From NCBI GenBank assembly GCA_011799875.1, contig CM022299.1, positions 350,406,526-350,470,525 of the forward strand: 64,000 bases of DNA, read 5' to 3'. Below the pieces are notes generated by a model, which was not told where the DNA came from, made no database searches, and was given only the letters and a program-made list of their open reading frames with translations. Shown in pieces: positions 1 to 12,429 of this stretch. Origin of the DNA: Thinopyrum elongatum (taxonomy: Eukaryota > Streptophyta > Magnoliopsida > Poales > Poaceae). Each line of letters begins with the position of its first letter. Position 1 is the stretch's first letter. Position numbers and translations under genes: made by a program.

Positions 1-175
1 CCAGAACACTTTCATACTCATGATGAAGCTTTTGGTTGCAAAACAGGCATCCAAAGCCCCTATTCCAGGTCCTCACACGCCTGTTATGCAGTCCCGCATA
101 AAGCTCCCTGAGCTTTTGCCTCTTGAACCTCCTCTAGCCATCTTCGTCCTCGCCATCGACATCATCAGATAGCAC
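1..175 (-). pseudogene. second exon of the same broken gene, zinc-finger-like, runs off the window
   Basis: On the minus strand an acceptor (tatgtatag at 176-184) precedes a phase-0 frame beginning VLSDDVDGEDEDG. A TAG follows at 134-136, one G-to-A change from TGG, and the frame then continues RRFKRQKLRELYAGL and GCLFCNQKLHHEYESVL to the window edge. The C-x2-C followed by histidines resembles the short zinc finger of XS-domain (SGS3-type) plant proteins, but the rest lies outside the window, so this is a suggestion only. It continues the acidic run of the exon at 9841-10083. Two independent in-frame stops make a pseudogene likely. Confidence 0.45.
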
Positions 176-863
176 CTATACATATAGTAAAAAATATGGC
201 GTCAATATATTTTATAATAATGCGAATTCAGTAAGCAGAGTTTATGAAACAAAATATATCATGTGACAACATGAACCCTAAATCATCTAGTGATCTTGAT
301 GAAAGAAATGCATAAATAGAGAGCACACAACTTAGTGCAACAAAATTAAGAGTCTGATTGGTTTGCAACCAACATTTGGCAAAATCAAAAGTTTGGTTTG
401 CTACCGACATTTGGCAAAATTGAAAGTTGCCAACATTTGGCAACCTTTTGTGAGATTGGCAATGAACAATGGAATGCAAACTAATCTCTAGCGAACATTT
501 GGGAGTTGCCAAAATTTGGCATGCCAACGACTTTTGGCATCAAACCATTTTACATGTCATAAAGTAGGATTAGGATTTTATGGCTATTTTTCTTGGACAA
601 ATCCAAAGGTTTTGGTTCAATTTTTTGAGCACAATCATCTATGTACATACCAATCTGGAAAAATATAATTGGCACAAGCATATATTTAGGACATTTAAAA
701 TCAATTGTCAAGATCTGGCTAGGAATTATTAGCAACACTATTCCTAGTCAAATTATTTTTTTAGAAGAATAGGGAGGTTCCTCCCGGTTCCATTGCTCGA
801 ATGAAACCCTCATAGAGTATCATACATCAGCTCACTAAGAGGAGCAGTTCGAAAGCAACAGCT
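176..863. other. intron of the broken gene, left of the Copia insertion
   Basis: AT-rich and without credible coding. About 330-545 contains a cluster of repeats of the word TTTGGCAA and its variants (acatttggcaaaat, gccaacatttggcaac), likely a short decayed MITE or simple dispersed repeat. I could not define terminal repeats or a target duplication. Confidence 0.4.
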
Positions 864-2703
864 AAAGGGAAATATGCCCTAGAGGCAATAATATTTGTAT
901 TATTATATTTCCGTATTCATAATTAAGATTTTATATTTCATGCTATAACTGCTATGATCCTGGAATATGCGATTCAGTGGAAAACTCATATGCACGTGTG
1001 AAATGATAAACGGATAAAATGAAGGCTCCTAGTCTCACCTCTAAGACTAGCTCAAGTGTTGTTGGTGATCATGTTTTCCGGATCTTAGGATATCATTAAG
1101 TGTAACGATGATACTAAAACAACATTGAGATTACAACATTGGAAGAACGATCATATTGAATCGACCCAAACTTGTTTGTTATGAATTGAGTTAATATCGT
1201 CTGTATTCAATTATAATAACATGGAGTGTTAGCATGTGTTTTAGTTCCTCAGACCATGAGAGTGTATCAGTCACTTCCTACCAGATGGTGGGCATTGGGG
1301 TTGCTCAAACGTCATCTCTAACAAGGTGATCATAACGACAACTTTCAGGCTCACCAGAAAGTTTGACAAGTGGCCGGACAGCTCGAGAGTGGGATTTGCT
1401 CCTCCAAGGATGGAGAGATATTCTTGGGGCCCTCTCGGTGTGACGGCATCCACCATCGTCTGGCAAGACACAGGTGACTACGTCACGGGGATGCCGAAAC
1501 ACGTTAATGAGAAAGAAGAACAAAACCGGTAACGGGAGCAATGGTATAGTGAGCATAGTGATGACTCAGGAGGATACCGATGCATACCGGGTTATGTAAA
1601 GTATTGTGAAGAAAAGGGAACATCACATAATAACCAAAGGTTCACTCAAATATCATTCGTGTAATCATAGGGACCGATATGGATGTCCATAGTTCCACTA
1701 TCGGTCATTGAACGAAGGGGTTTTGTTCATGTATATGATTTACCGAACCTACGGGGTCACAAGCTTAAGGTAATCATGATCTGTTGAGTGTTAGTGGTGC
1801 GAGAGTGATGAGAATATATTTGTGAAATTGTTTCATTAATATCTGGAATAGTTTCGAGAGGTTCCAGAAGTGTTTCGGGGTCACCAGAAGGGTTTCGTTG
1901 AATATCGGGTAATACCGGGCATTACCGATTAATATATATATAGGTGGAAAATGTTTCCGGGGATGTTAAATTATATATATAATGCTCTGAAAATGTTTAG
2001 AACAATTATATATTTAATTTAATATCAATGGCCTAATAAGGCCAAGAGGTGGAAGGAAACTTGGGCCAAAAAGGCCCAAGTGGGAAAGTGCCTCCCTCCC
2101 AAGTGGGAAAGTGCCTCCCTTCCCTAAGGAAGGGGGCCGAATAGGAGTAGGGGAGGAGTCCTACTCCTCCTCCCCTTGTTTGGACGCCCCAAGGAGGGTT
2201 TCCCTCCTTGGTGGCAGCCCTCCCTCTCCCCTCTAACCTATATATAGTGAAGGTTTGATGCCCAATTGACACACAAGTTTTTTGGTGCCTCTTCTAGTTG
2301 ATCTAGTTCTAGTTCTAGTTGGTCCTAGACTAATTAGAGCTAGCCCTAGCCACCTCTAATCCTCATAATTAGAAGCCCAGTGTGGTTCTAATCTCCTCCC
2401 TCTAATTGTCCGGCGACGATTAGCTCTGGACGGTGAAGCGCTGCCCGATCGTGAAGACCGTACGCTTGCAACCAAGTAGAGTGGTCGTGCTTTCGGTCTT
2501 CGGTTTGAGGGATCATTCGAGGACGATTCGTGGGATCCTCATCAACGTTCGAGGGACTTCAAGCATGATCTACACCGACTCTTCTTCTTCCGCTGCACTT
2601 TGGAGTCGGTAACGATTGTTGATCCCAACCCGTTATGCATCTTCATATTGATCTTGGTGATCGTAGGTGCAAAATTTATTGTTTTCTACTATGTTTCCCA
2701 ACA
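864..2703 (+). repeat. 5' LTR of the Copia element
   Basis: It matches 7758-9559 along its whole length with scattered substitutions and small indels. It carries a duplicated 24-bp stretch at about 2080-2120 (aagtgggaaagtgcctccct occurs twice) that the 3' LTR lacks. It ends CCCAACA immediately before the primer site. Confidence 0.9.
2239..2247 (+). promoter_or_regulatory. TATA box of the Copia LTR promoter
   Basis: The sequence tatatatag follows a C-rich stretch and lies about 450 bases before the LTR end, as expected for the U3/R boundary in this group. The 3' LTR keeps the same box at 9101-9109. Confidence 0.6.
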
Positions 2704-2704
2704 G

Positions 2705-2716
2705 TGGTATCAGAGC
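2705..2716 (+). other. primer binding site, initiator methionine tRNA
   Basis: TGGTATCAGAGC is complementary to the 3' end of tRNA-iMet and starts two bases after the 5' LTR, the normal arrangement for Copia elements. Confidence 0.85.
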
Positions 2717-4439
2717 TGGTTTATGAGTAGATGCAGGTTGCGATCTAGATCACATCTGATATGTGAGGGTTGATGTTCTTGCTATGCTTCCCACGAGTGT
2801 TGCTTCGGTTCAGTTCATCAACAGAATGATGTAGTTTTGCTACAAGGTTCTCACAATGGACCGGCTCCGGCTGTCGATGATCTGCTAACAGTTCCTTGGG
2901 CTACATCATAGTCGGGAATAGTGAACCATCGCGTACACAAGAGGGTGCCGAAGATGGATGATCTTCTAGGGGGTCACACGTATTGACGAAGTTTAGTGTC
3001 AGGGATGATACTTTTTATTAAGTCTCTCTTTCACACACCCCGAAACTTAATCTAGCATCAAGAACATCGCCTTGTTGTGCTTGCGTAGGTAGCTAGTCTT
3101 AATTGCTAAAACTGGTTAACCTCGTAACTAAATTTTTGCTAAAACCGATTAGAGGATGTATAACTTGGTTTTGTAGGGTTTGCATATGATGTGGTATAGC
3201 CTTCGTCATGATAATGAGTTTATGTATGAGATGGTTATATGTTGTAATGTTAAGTGGCCTATGCATCGCGGCATGATGGCCGGAGCCACGAGATTGCCAC
3301 CTTAATGTAAACATCATAGAGATAGATTATAGGTGATGGTGACAAACATACACGGAGGACCCCGACGAGGAGAAGGTGTACCAGGAACAGGATGAGGAGC
3401 TATAATTTCATGTCACGACGAAATTTCAGATTTTGGTGTCACGGCAACGTTTTCTGAAACGATCACCACGATAACATTTTCTGAAATCATCATCATGGCA
3501 ATGTTGTTGAAACAATTGCCTAGGTAATGAAATATTGGCCATCACGTCGCTTCAACTAGAGATTGAAGATGATCATGGAGGATTCCCTGCGCCCAGGGCT
3601 ATACCATGTCATGCTATTATGAATTGCCTGAGATGTTTATCCCTTTATTGTTTGCACCCTTTTGATTGCGCAGTAGTCAATTATTAGGGTGATCTCTCAT
3701 AGTAAATATAAAGTTAAAATGTGCTCTTCCTAGTGTAGCAACCGTCTATAACACTTCATGGTCCGGAGTGCATCATGTCCACATGAGTACAAATGGGTTG
3801 TGAGGTGTAAGGCAAAGACGGTCAGACCATACATGTAGATTGCACTCGGTTGTCTTGATGTTCTAGCAGAATAGTTCTGAGCTCAGAGCACAAAGCATCG
3901 AAAGATGAACAAGAGTCATATGGAGATATGATCAGCAAAAGTTTGCCCACCGGTCAAAAATCTCATCATCAGTGATGTCCACATCAAATGGCTGAGAACT
4001 AGGCTTGGATCTTGAATCACTGACTATCAATTATGAGAGATATTGATTTGAGTGGGAGCACAATTATGTGTTAATTAAGTTTAATAACTAGTGGAAATTA
4101 ATTATGAACAATGTCTATGTGTAGTTTGCATTATAGTTGTAGAATTATGGCTCACAGTTCCACCTTTGTTGTTGAAATTGATTGACTGTTATTTATCTAG
4201 TTGAAACTTTATGTTTGAGAGGATCATCCTGTAAAAGTGCCAAGAAGGATTTTGTCCTACTGCATGTTTACAATACTCTCTTGCTGATGCTATGGATGAC
4301 GAGACTCACGTCCTTCGATCCAAAAGCTAGAATTGCTTTACGGTCTGCTTGCTTCCAAGAAACCCGAACTTCAAAATGTTTGGGATAGTTATGTGATATT
4401 CTTGGAACTAATTTTTTCTTCTAGAAACAAACAAAGGCT

Positions 4440-7400
4440 AAAAGATATGCGATATCTAAAGAAATGTTTGTTTGCAAATTCGAGTGAAGTGTTCAACTAT
4501 GTTTAAGACTGAAATGCGTAAGATCCGGAAGAAAGCCAGTCATGTTTTGGTAGTGAAAACTTGTACAGAAAGAACAAAATGAAAGGATGTAATGATACTT
4601 ACATGCCTAGGGAAGTTCGGGGCTCACGCCACTCTTAAAGTTGTTGTTTCTTCTGAGAGTAAGAGAAATATTGAAGTAAAACTATAAGAAGTAAAAGGCA
4701 AAAAGAAAAGAAGACTGGAATGTCCAGCTCAGGTATGAATGTCATACAAGTTATGAGATGCAGAGGTGGTTGGTCAAGTAAAGTGTAGTTCTTGGGAAAA
4801 TGATCAATTTGTTGCTCACTGATTCTTCGGTATTGTGGTAAAAAGGTTAATCACAAGGATATCGACTCGGTTGCATATTATTGCAAATCGATGCAAGAAT
4901 TACTATGGCCTAATGACCAACAAATCAATGAGGTTAAAATATGTGTTGAAAATTTTGTAAAAGTTACGATACTTTTTCATCAACATATTATCTCTGAATT
5001 TATTGTCGTAATTCATTTTACAGTTTTGTATAGTCTAGCCCATTGCAAAGAAATTGCGAGAAGGTTGTTCATAAGAGAACAATAGTTGTTCGATGCAATG
5101 AACAAAAGGGCCATACTCCTATTGTGAATAAGATGAAAGTTTTGAATATTGATGATAGAATTGAACTTCTATAACACTGACGCTAAATGTCGTAAGACTA
5201 AAAAATACCACATATGTGTGGCACTGCATTTAGTCACATTGGAGAAACCCGCATGGAGAAATTCCATAGTGATGGATTTTGGAGTCATATGATTACAAAT
5301 CATCAGACACTTGCAACTTTTGTCCAAATTGTGAAGTAACTAAAATACCGTTCACATACCAGAAAGAACGAGCAACAAAATAATTGGAGCATGCATATTG
5401 ATGTGTGTAGTCCAATAAGTGTTGTTGCAAGCAGTGGATTTTTCTATCTTCAAGGATGACTCAAGTAGATATTTATATTTACTATTTGAGACATGATTCT
5501 GGATCTTTTGAAATGGTTCAAAATATTTTCAGAAAGAAGTAGAAATTATTGTAACAAGAAAATTATGTTTCTACAATTGGATTGCAGAAAAGAATATTCG
5601 AGTTACAATTTAGCGAATGTCTGATGAGCTGAAAAATCTTCTATAGCTTACACCTACTAGAGACACCACTAAGAGTAGAGTGTTTTGAGTAGATGTAATC
5701 AAACTATGTATGACAAAGTGAGATTAGAGATGACATTAATCGATTTTGCCAATATACTCTTAATGTGATGCTTTGGAGACTATGGCTTTTACACTCAAAA
5801 GGGAGCACCATCAAATCTATAAGATAAGTGTTACTTTGTAAGTTATCCCAAATGGTTGGGTATTCCTCTATCACTACGCCAAGGCAAAGTGTTTTGCCAC
5901 AGAGTGCGGAAATTTTGAAGAAAAATGTTTTCTACAAAAGAGTGAGTGGGAGGACAGTGCAAATCAACGAGATTACAGAATCTTCATGATTAGGTCAAAG
6001 AAAAGAAACACTAGAAGTGGTTCTAAGATTCCTTATCGCGAAATATACAGAAGCCTCTACATAGGATATAGAGACTTTGGTTAAACTTGCAGATGAACTA
6101 TATAGGTTGGGGATATTCATGCAAACCTTCATGGTGCGCAGACGAAATATTGTTGAACAAACTATGAACCTTTGATATACAGAGAAGGGTTGATGGCCCT
6201 GACTCCGGAATTGGCTATACACCAAAATAATCCGAGATAGTATCCATACACATAAATCAAGTTTTGAACTTGATGGACCCTCTGAAAGACTTAAAGTCTA
6301 AAGTGTAAGTGATGGATCTATAGATTGACAAAAATGAAAATGTTTTATAATGCTTGGCTTGTTGCAAATAAGTTTATGACAAGATCAAGGAGTTGATTAT
6401 GACGAGATTGTCTCATCATAATAATACCTAAAGTCAATTCAGATTAAACTAGCAATTACTAGATATTTCAATTATGAGATATAAAAAATTGGATGTCAAA
6501 ATAATTCCCATGAGATGGAAATAGAACCAAGGTTGTATATTTGATACGGACTAAGGTAATTTTGTCAATCCAAAGATTGCTAGTAAATATGCAAACTTCA
6601 AGATATCCTATAAAGATCTGAAGCAAGCATAGTGGAGTTGGAATATTTGTTTTGATGAATTGATCGAATAATATGATTTCATCGATAGAAGCAAAGATGC
6701 TTGTATTCACAAGAAAGTAAGTGGGAGCATGATAATATTTCTAAACACTACGTGTGCATGACACATTGTTGATTGGAAATTATATAAATTTCTTGACATG
6801 GATTAGGACTTTATTGAAACTGGTTTTTTAGTAAAGCACTTAGGCATTATAGTCCTTGGATTTGGCATTATAATCTATGGAGATAGTAGTGCCTAATCAA
6901 GGCTTAGCCAAAATACATATTGACAAAATACTAAAGCAGTTTAGTATGAAAATTGCCAAGACGTGTTTCTTGTCAAAGTGGCATGGAAGGAGTTCTTAGC
7001 AAGAATCAATATCTTGAATATTGATGAGTGAAATACATGATTTCAATCACACTTGTGTGAATTCCATGGTAGGTAAATAACTAGATATGTCCAAGTACTC
7101 CAAGTAAGTTGTGAGTAAAGTTACCAGAATGGTCAAATTGTTGATCATAGGACAACAGTGAAAATATCGTTAAGTACTAACGACGCATTTTTCGCATACG
7201 GAGAAACTAAAAAGATTGTTGTAAGCAGTTATGTCAATACATGCTTGATGTAAGTAGTACATCGACAAAATCTTCATTCGTTACTCCAAGCGAATTTTGA
7301 TTTCAATTAAAATTATTTATGGTGGCACAGTAAGTTGGAATTGGTCCAAGGTAGTTACTGGGGTGAATTCTATAAACTAAAGGCTAAGTATATTATCGCT

Positions 7401-7740
7401 TTAGAAGCAACAAAAGAGGGTGATGAATTAGAGGTTCATTTATGAACTTGGATTGGTTTCTAGATGATTGTGCAAATAGAACACTATTCTCAATAGTGGT
7501 TCTTTAGCTCAATCTAAGGAATCAAAGGTCATGCCAGTGATTCAATACATACAAAGCCAATTACACAGAAATTACAGATTTATGTGAATGCATGATAGAT
7601 GCATTGAAATGCAAATGATACACACAGATCTGAAGTTGTCAAGATCCGATAGGACGAAGTCTATACCACAGGCAAAGCATGGACTGACACCGGATTGCCA
7701 TTGGTGTAAGAGTTAAAAGTGCTAACTAGATTATTGACTC
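4440..7740 (+). pseudogene. decayed Copia polyprotein (integrase to RNase H relics)
   Basis: No frame stays open, but islands of the polyprotein can be followed across frames. At about 5700-5830 the end of the integrase core remains (a stretch reading LWRLWLLHSKGSTIKSI). At about 6715-6900 is the region of the reverse transcriptase active site and the following domain. At about 7380-7560 are RNase H remains (KAKYIIALEATKEG and SGSLAQSKESK). Stops and frameshifts are very frequent. The order fits Copia (integrase before reverse transcriptase). Region 2720-4440, where gag and protease belong, gave nothing recognisable. The copy cannot encode its own proteins. Confidence 0.6.
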
Positions 7741-7757
7741 TAGTGCAAGTGGGAGAC

Positions 7758-9559
7758 TGTTGGAAATATGCCCTAGAGGCAATAATATTTGTATTATTAT
7801 ATTTCTGTATTGATAATTAAGAGTTTATATTTCATGTTATAACCGCTATGATCCTGGAATATGAGATTCAGTGGAACACTCATATGCACGTGTGAAATAA
7901 TAAACCGATAAAATGAAGGTTCCTAGTCTCGCCTCTAAGACTAGCTCAAGTGTTGTTGGTGATCATGTTTTCTGGATCTTAGGATATCATTAAGTGTAAT
8001 GATGATCCTACAACAACATTAAGATTATGATGTTGGAAGAATGATCATATTGAATAGACCCAAACTTGTTTGTTATCGTTTGTATTCAATTATAATAACA
8101 TGGAGTGTTAGCATGTGTTTTAGTTCCTTAGACCATGAGAGTGTCTCGGTCACTTCCTACCAGATGGTGGCCATTGGGGTTGCTCAAACGTCATCTGTAA
8201 CAAGGTGATCATAACGACAACTTTTAGGCTCACCAAAAAGTTTGACAAGTGACCGGACAGCTCGAGAGTGGGATTTGCTCCTACAATGATGGAGATATAT
8301 TCTTAGGGACCTTTCGGTGTGACGGCATCCATCATCATCTGGCCAGACATAGGTGACTACGTCACGGGGATGCCAGAACACGTTAACGAGAAAGAAGAAC
8401 AAAACCGGTATCGGGAGCAACGGTATAGTGAGCATAGTGATGACTCAGGAGGATACCGATGCACACCGGGTTATGTAAAGTATCGCGAAGCAAACGGAAT
8501 GTCACATAATAACCAAAGGTTCACTCAAATATCATTCATGTAATCATAGGGACCGATATGGATGTCCACAGTTCCGCTATCGGTCATTGAACGAAGGGGT
8601 TTCGTTCATGTCTATGATTTACCAAACCTATATATGGAGTCACAAGCTTAAGGTAATCACAATATGTTGAGTTCTAGTGGTGCGGGAGTGATGAGAATAT
8701 ATTTTTGAAATTGTTTCATTAATATCCGGAATAGTTTCAAGAGGTTCCGGAAGCGTTTCGGGGTCACCGGAAGGGTTTCGGTGAATATCGGGTAATACCG
8801 GGTATTACCGATTAATATGTACAGGTGGAAAAATGTTTTTGGGGATGTTAAATTATATGTACATAATGCTCTGAAAATGTTTAGCACAATTATATATTTA
8901 ATTTAATATCAATGGGCCTAATAAGGTCAAGAGGTGGAAGGAAACTTGGGCCAGAAAGGCCCAAGTGGGAAAGTGCCTCCCTTCCCTAAGGAAGCGGGCC
9001 AAATAGGAGTAGGGGAGGAGTCCTACTCCTCCTCCCCTTGTTTGGACGCCCCAAGGAGGGTTTCCCTCCTTGGTGGCAGCCCTCCCTCTCCCCTCTAACC
9101 TATATATAGTGGAGGTTTGATGCCCAATTGACACACAAGTTTTTTGGTGCCTCTTCTAGTTGATCTAGTTCTAGTTGGTCCTAGACTAATTAGAGCTAGC
9201 CCTAGCCACCTCTAATCCTCATAATTAGAAGCCCAGTGTGGTTCTAATCTCCTCCCTCTAATTCTTTGGCGATGATTAGCTCTGGACGGTGAAGCACTGT
9301 CGGATCGTGAAGACCGTATGCTTGCAACCAAGTAGAGAGGCCGTGCTTTCGGTCTTTGGTTCGAGGGATTGTTCGAGGATGATTCGCGGGATCGTCATCA
9401 ATGTTTGAGGGACTTTAAGCATGATCTAGACCGACTCTTCTTCTTCCGCTGCACTCCGGAGTCGGTAACGATTGTTGATCCCAACCCGTTATGCATCTTC
9501 ATATTGATCTTGGTGATCGTATGTGCGATTTTTTTTGTGTTCTACTACATTTCCCAACA
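7758..9559 (+). repeat. 3' LTR of the Copia element
   Basis: It starts TGTTGGAAATATGCC directly after the purine tract at 7747-7757 and ends CCCAACA. A TATA box is at 9101-9109. It is the better preserved of the two LTR ends. Confidence 0.92.
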
Positions 9560-9840
9560 AAATACACAATGACAGAAGTATGATGATTACAAGTTATCCT
9601 GCGCCCCAAAGGGGTCCCAAGTCAGATTATTAGCAGAAATCATTTGTACAGAAGAAACAATTAATCACTTACCATTTTTACCATTCAAACAATCAATACA
9701 CTACACAGATCTATTGAATCTAACTCAGATTTCGTGGATTGAGAGAACATAACCATAGGATTTCTATTCCAAAAAGGGGGAGGCAGGACTAACCAGAGAA
9801 ACCATAGGATAAATTTGCCACATAAATGGGTATAGATGAC
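9560..9840. other. intron of the broken gene, right of the Copia insertion
   Basis: Non-coding single-copy-looking sequence between the Copia LTR and the candidate donor site of the minus-strand exon at 9841-10083. Nothing further is seen. Confidence 0.35.
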
Positions 9841-10083
9841 TAATCGGTTCTCCTCGTCATCGGAGTCATCGTCAGAGTGGTCATCGGAGTCGTCATCGGA
9901 GTCGATGATTCCAAAGTCGCACTTCTGCCCGCGCGAGACCTCGTCGGCGGCGACGGCAACCTATGTCTCCAGCTTCACATCATGCTTAGGTGCTTCAGTA
10001 ACCCTGGTGTCTCCACTCCCTCTGATGGTGCACTTCGGCGGCATCCTCGGCGGTGACGACTGAGAGCGCCGTCGAGGATGCAT
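9841..10083 (-). pseudogene. first exon of a broken host-like gene, acidic N-terminus
   Basis: Reading on the minus strand from the ATG at 10083 gives a basic start (MHPRRRSQSSPPRMPPK) followed by a long run of Asp/Ser (DSDDDSDDHSDDDSDDEEN). Codon 41 (9961-9963) is TAG, one C-to-T change away from CAG, so the copy is probably dead. A donor (gt at 9840-9839) would end the exon after codon 81 in phase 0. This matches the phase of the candidate second exon at 1-175. A donor about 20 bases further on is also possible. The intron holds the whole Copia element at 864-9559. The gene family is not recognised from this part. The plus-strand serine-rich frame over the same bases is its shadow. A nuclear regulatory protein is a guess from composition only. 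Confidence 0.5.
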
Positions 10084-10440
10084 GTGGAGAGATAGGATTG
10101 TGTGTGTAGTGACAATGGGGGGGGGGTGCGGCCGCCTATTATGACCAGCGGATCGGGCGCACCATTAATAGGGAGCAGTGGGAGCGAGGCGGGTGACGGT
10201 CAAAGAGTTTGCTTGCCTCCCGGTGAGCCTGCGCAGCGGACTGCTGGCATGCCTACCTTCATTTCACACAGCTACTCGCACGCCTCCCGGTGACACTATG
10301 CAGCGAACACACTCCCATCAATTCACACACCCGCCCGCCCGCCTCCCGGTATGTCTGCACGGTGGTCTGCTCGAATGTGTCTCGTCAACTCACGCCTGCT
10401 CGCACGGCACACGGATGCGTGGCGTCACGTATATTATTTT
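10084..10440 (-). promoter_or_regulatory. GC-rich upstream region of the broken gene with degenerate tandem repeat
   Basis: This GC-rich stretch lies immediately upstream of the minus-strand ATG and includes a poly-G run and a NotI-like gcggccgc. At about 10210-10400 there are three degenerate copies of a roughly 65-bp unit beginning gcctcccggt. It is probably promoter or leader DNA of the gene at 1-10083. No TATA box could be assigned. Confidence 0.3.
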
Positions 10441-10943
10441 TCTTTTTTGACGATTAATTCTGCCGCTTTATTACTTAACCGAAGCATGGCACATACATTG
10501 TTGGTCTAACACCCACGGTATGAATAAATAATCCGTTTGTGATATTGGTTGCCAATTATTAATAATCTCTTGTTTGTAAGAACATTATATCAAAACTTCT
10601 CTCAAATTTGACAAAAAATACAATATCACAGTCTATTGGTGTCCATATGACACCACGATAAGTTCATGAATTTCAACTAAGTTTTGGATTTACTGGATTT
10701 AAAAAATCAAAATTATCAATGTTTGAAATTTCTTACATGGGGACTAAACATGCACCCAAGGATACACATATGATTTTCCAATCCATTTTGGTGCACTATC
10801 ACATGTGCATGTAGCTCAAATTTGATTTTTGCACATTATATCCCTAGGAAATCAATCAATGTATAAAAAGTCTGAATGATCTCTGAATTTTTTTCCAAAA
10901 TTTAACACAACACTCCTTTGGTCACATATGCTCACCGTAGAAA
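10441..10943. other. AT-rich stretch, no feature seen
   Basis: No open frame, terminal repeat or recognised element. It ends at simple repeats (gtggtggtggtg, gtgtgtgtgt and a G run) at about 10960-11010. Confidence 0.3.
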
Positions 10944-11039
10944 AAATTTAACATGCCTCGTAGTGGTGGTGGTGGTGGTGCGGTGTGTGTGTGTCTTGGG
11001 GGGGGGGGTCCGACAGTACACTATGAGTCCGAGCCACCG

Positions 11040-11448
11040 TGTGGGATTGACCATTTTGTGAGGCAGGTGCCACATCAAAGTCGTGAATTGGTTATTTAAA
11101 ACATTACAGAACCCTTTCATACACACATGTTTGGGCCGTATGCATGCATGGTGGTTCTCGGACACTCCCTCGTGCGGTTATCAGCGATGCGCCCATTCGT
11201 TAGCCCGCGAAGGTTATCACTTTTCACCGACAAGGAGAGGCATTTGACCAAAGGTGGATTCATCTTGGGATGTGCTACGGTGTGGATCATGGTGAGATTC
11301 TAGATCAAAGTTCAAGCGCACGCATACACATGAATCCCTCCCACCGGCTCGAAGTGAGGGGGATTACGACACATTGTGAACCTTTGTGTAGGTCATTTCC
11401 GGTTTGCGAAGCATGTGCCACATCAAAGTTGTGCAGTGGGTATTCAAA
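11040..11448 (+). repeat. left part of a tandem array of about 300-bp units
   Basis: It shares landmarks with 30582-31188: ggtgccacatcaaagt, a wording of attgggtattcaaacatca, ccgcgaag, and a tttgaccgacaaggag-like segment. This side holds just over one diverged unit, ending at 11448 where the Maximus-like element inserted. Confidence 0.55.
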
Positions 11449-12429
11449 CATCATGAAAGCACAAGTGCTCCCTGGGTGATTTTGGTAATTAATGTCAACA
11501 TATCTCTTGTTGGACTAATAGTTTTATCTAGTGTATTTCAGAGAAAGTTGAACTATGGCGTGGAAAGGACAAGAGGATGTGGAACCCCTTCAAAATGCTA
11601 AGGACAAATATTGTCAAAAGCTCAAGACTCTTCATTTTTTTTAGTTATCCAAGATCACATTGAGTCCATAGGAAAGCCAATACTATTAAAAGGGGATGAG
11701 GTGTTGCTTAATGGCTTGCTTGCTCAAATGCTTAGTGATATTGCTCCAAAACCCTCAGCCACTTTCTCCATCCAAATATGTCAAAATCCTAAACTCCAAC
11801 TCGGCCCCACCTATTCATTCTATCCGGCGCCACCGAGTTCATATAACATAGCCACAGCCAGAAACCCTAACAGTTCGGTCTCACCGATACAGGTCTCGGT
11901 CTCACCGAGATGGCCTTGCCAACACTCTGTGACTTGTTGCATTTGTAACACCACGGTAGCTCATCTACAGTAATCACACAATAATGGTGCTATGTCATTG
12001 CAATTAATTTGCTAAACCTCACTTTGATCCAAACCGAGTTCAAAGTCAAAAATTTAAAATAAGGTCAAGTTAATAATAATTCAATCAACAAAACAAAATA
12101 GTTCACAATATTGCAAATAATCCCAAAGAAATTATAAAAATAAAATCAACATTATTTGAATCCTGAAATTGACCCTAGCATCCAGAAATAGTGACTTTAG
12201 CAGCCACTTAGTTTCTTTTCCAATTAAGCAAAATTCAAATAAAATTATTCAACTACCAAACTTTTTGTGGCAGTGCAGAATGTCGCATAGTATTTAACTT
12301 GGCAAGTTCCACTTTTTACTAAAGTCATTTGATAGCAAAATCTATTGCAAAACAGAGCTGCAAAAATGAAACAGAAAAGGAATAAAGGAAATAAAACTAA
12401 ACCTACTATGCACTACGGCTTGCTAGCTA

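Larger units (their letters stand above)
864..9559 (+). mobile_element. complete Copia LTR retrotransposon, BARE/Angela/WIS type, coding-dead
   Basis: Two LTRs of about 1.8 kb (864-2703 and 7758-9559) flank a 5.05-kb interior. The 3' LTR begins TGTTGGAAATATGCCCTAGA, as in the BARE/Angela/WIS group, and ends CCCAACA. A primer site TGGTATCAGAGC follows the 5' LTR and a purine tract AAGTGGGAGAC precedes the 3' LTR. Total length (8.7 kb) is normal for the group, so the interior is not deleted, yet it has no usable reading frame. The first four bases of the 5' LTR are altered (aaag instead of tgtt) and no clean 5-bp target duplication is visible (right flank aaata). It sits in the intron of the minus-strand gene at 1-10083. 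Confidence 0.88.

Noticed and set aside
859..9564. Target duplication for the Copia element
   Set aside because: Left flank (cagct or ctaaa) and right flank (aaata) do not match, and the first bases of the 5' LTR are altered, so no duplication is claimed.
9836..10063. Plus-strand Ser-rich frame
   Set aside because: Antisense of the Asp-rich exon on the minus strand, which has codon structure and a fitting splice site.
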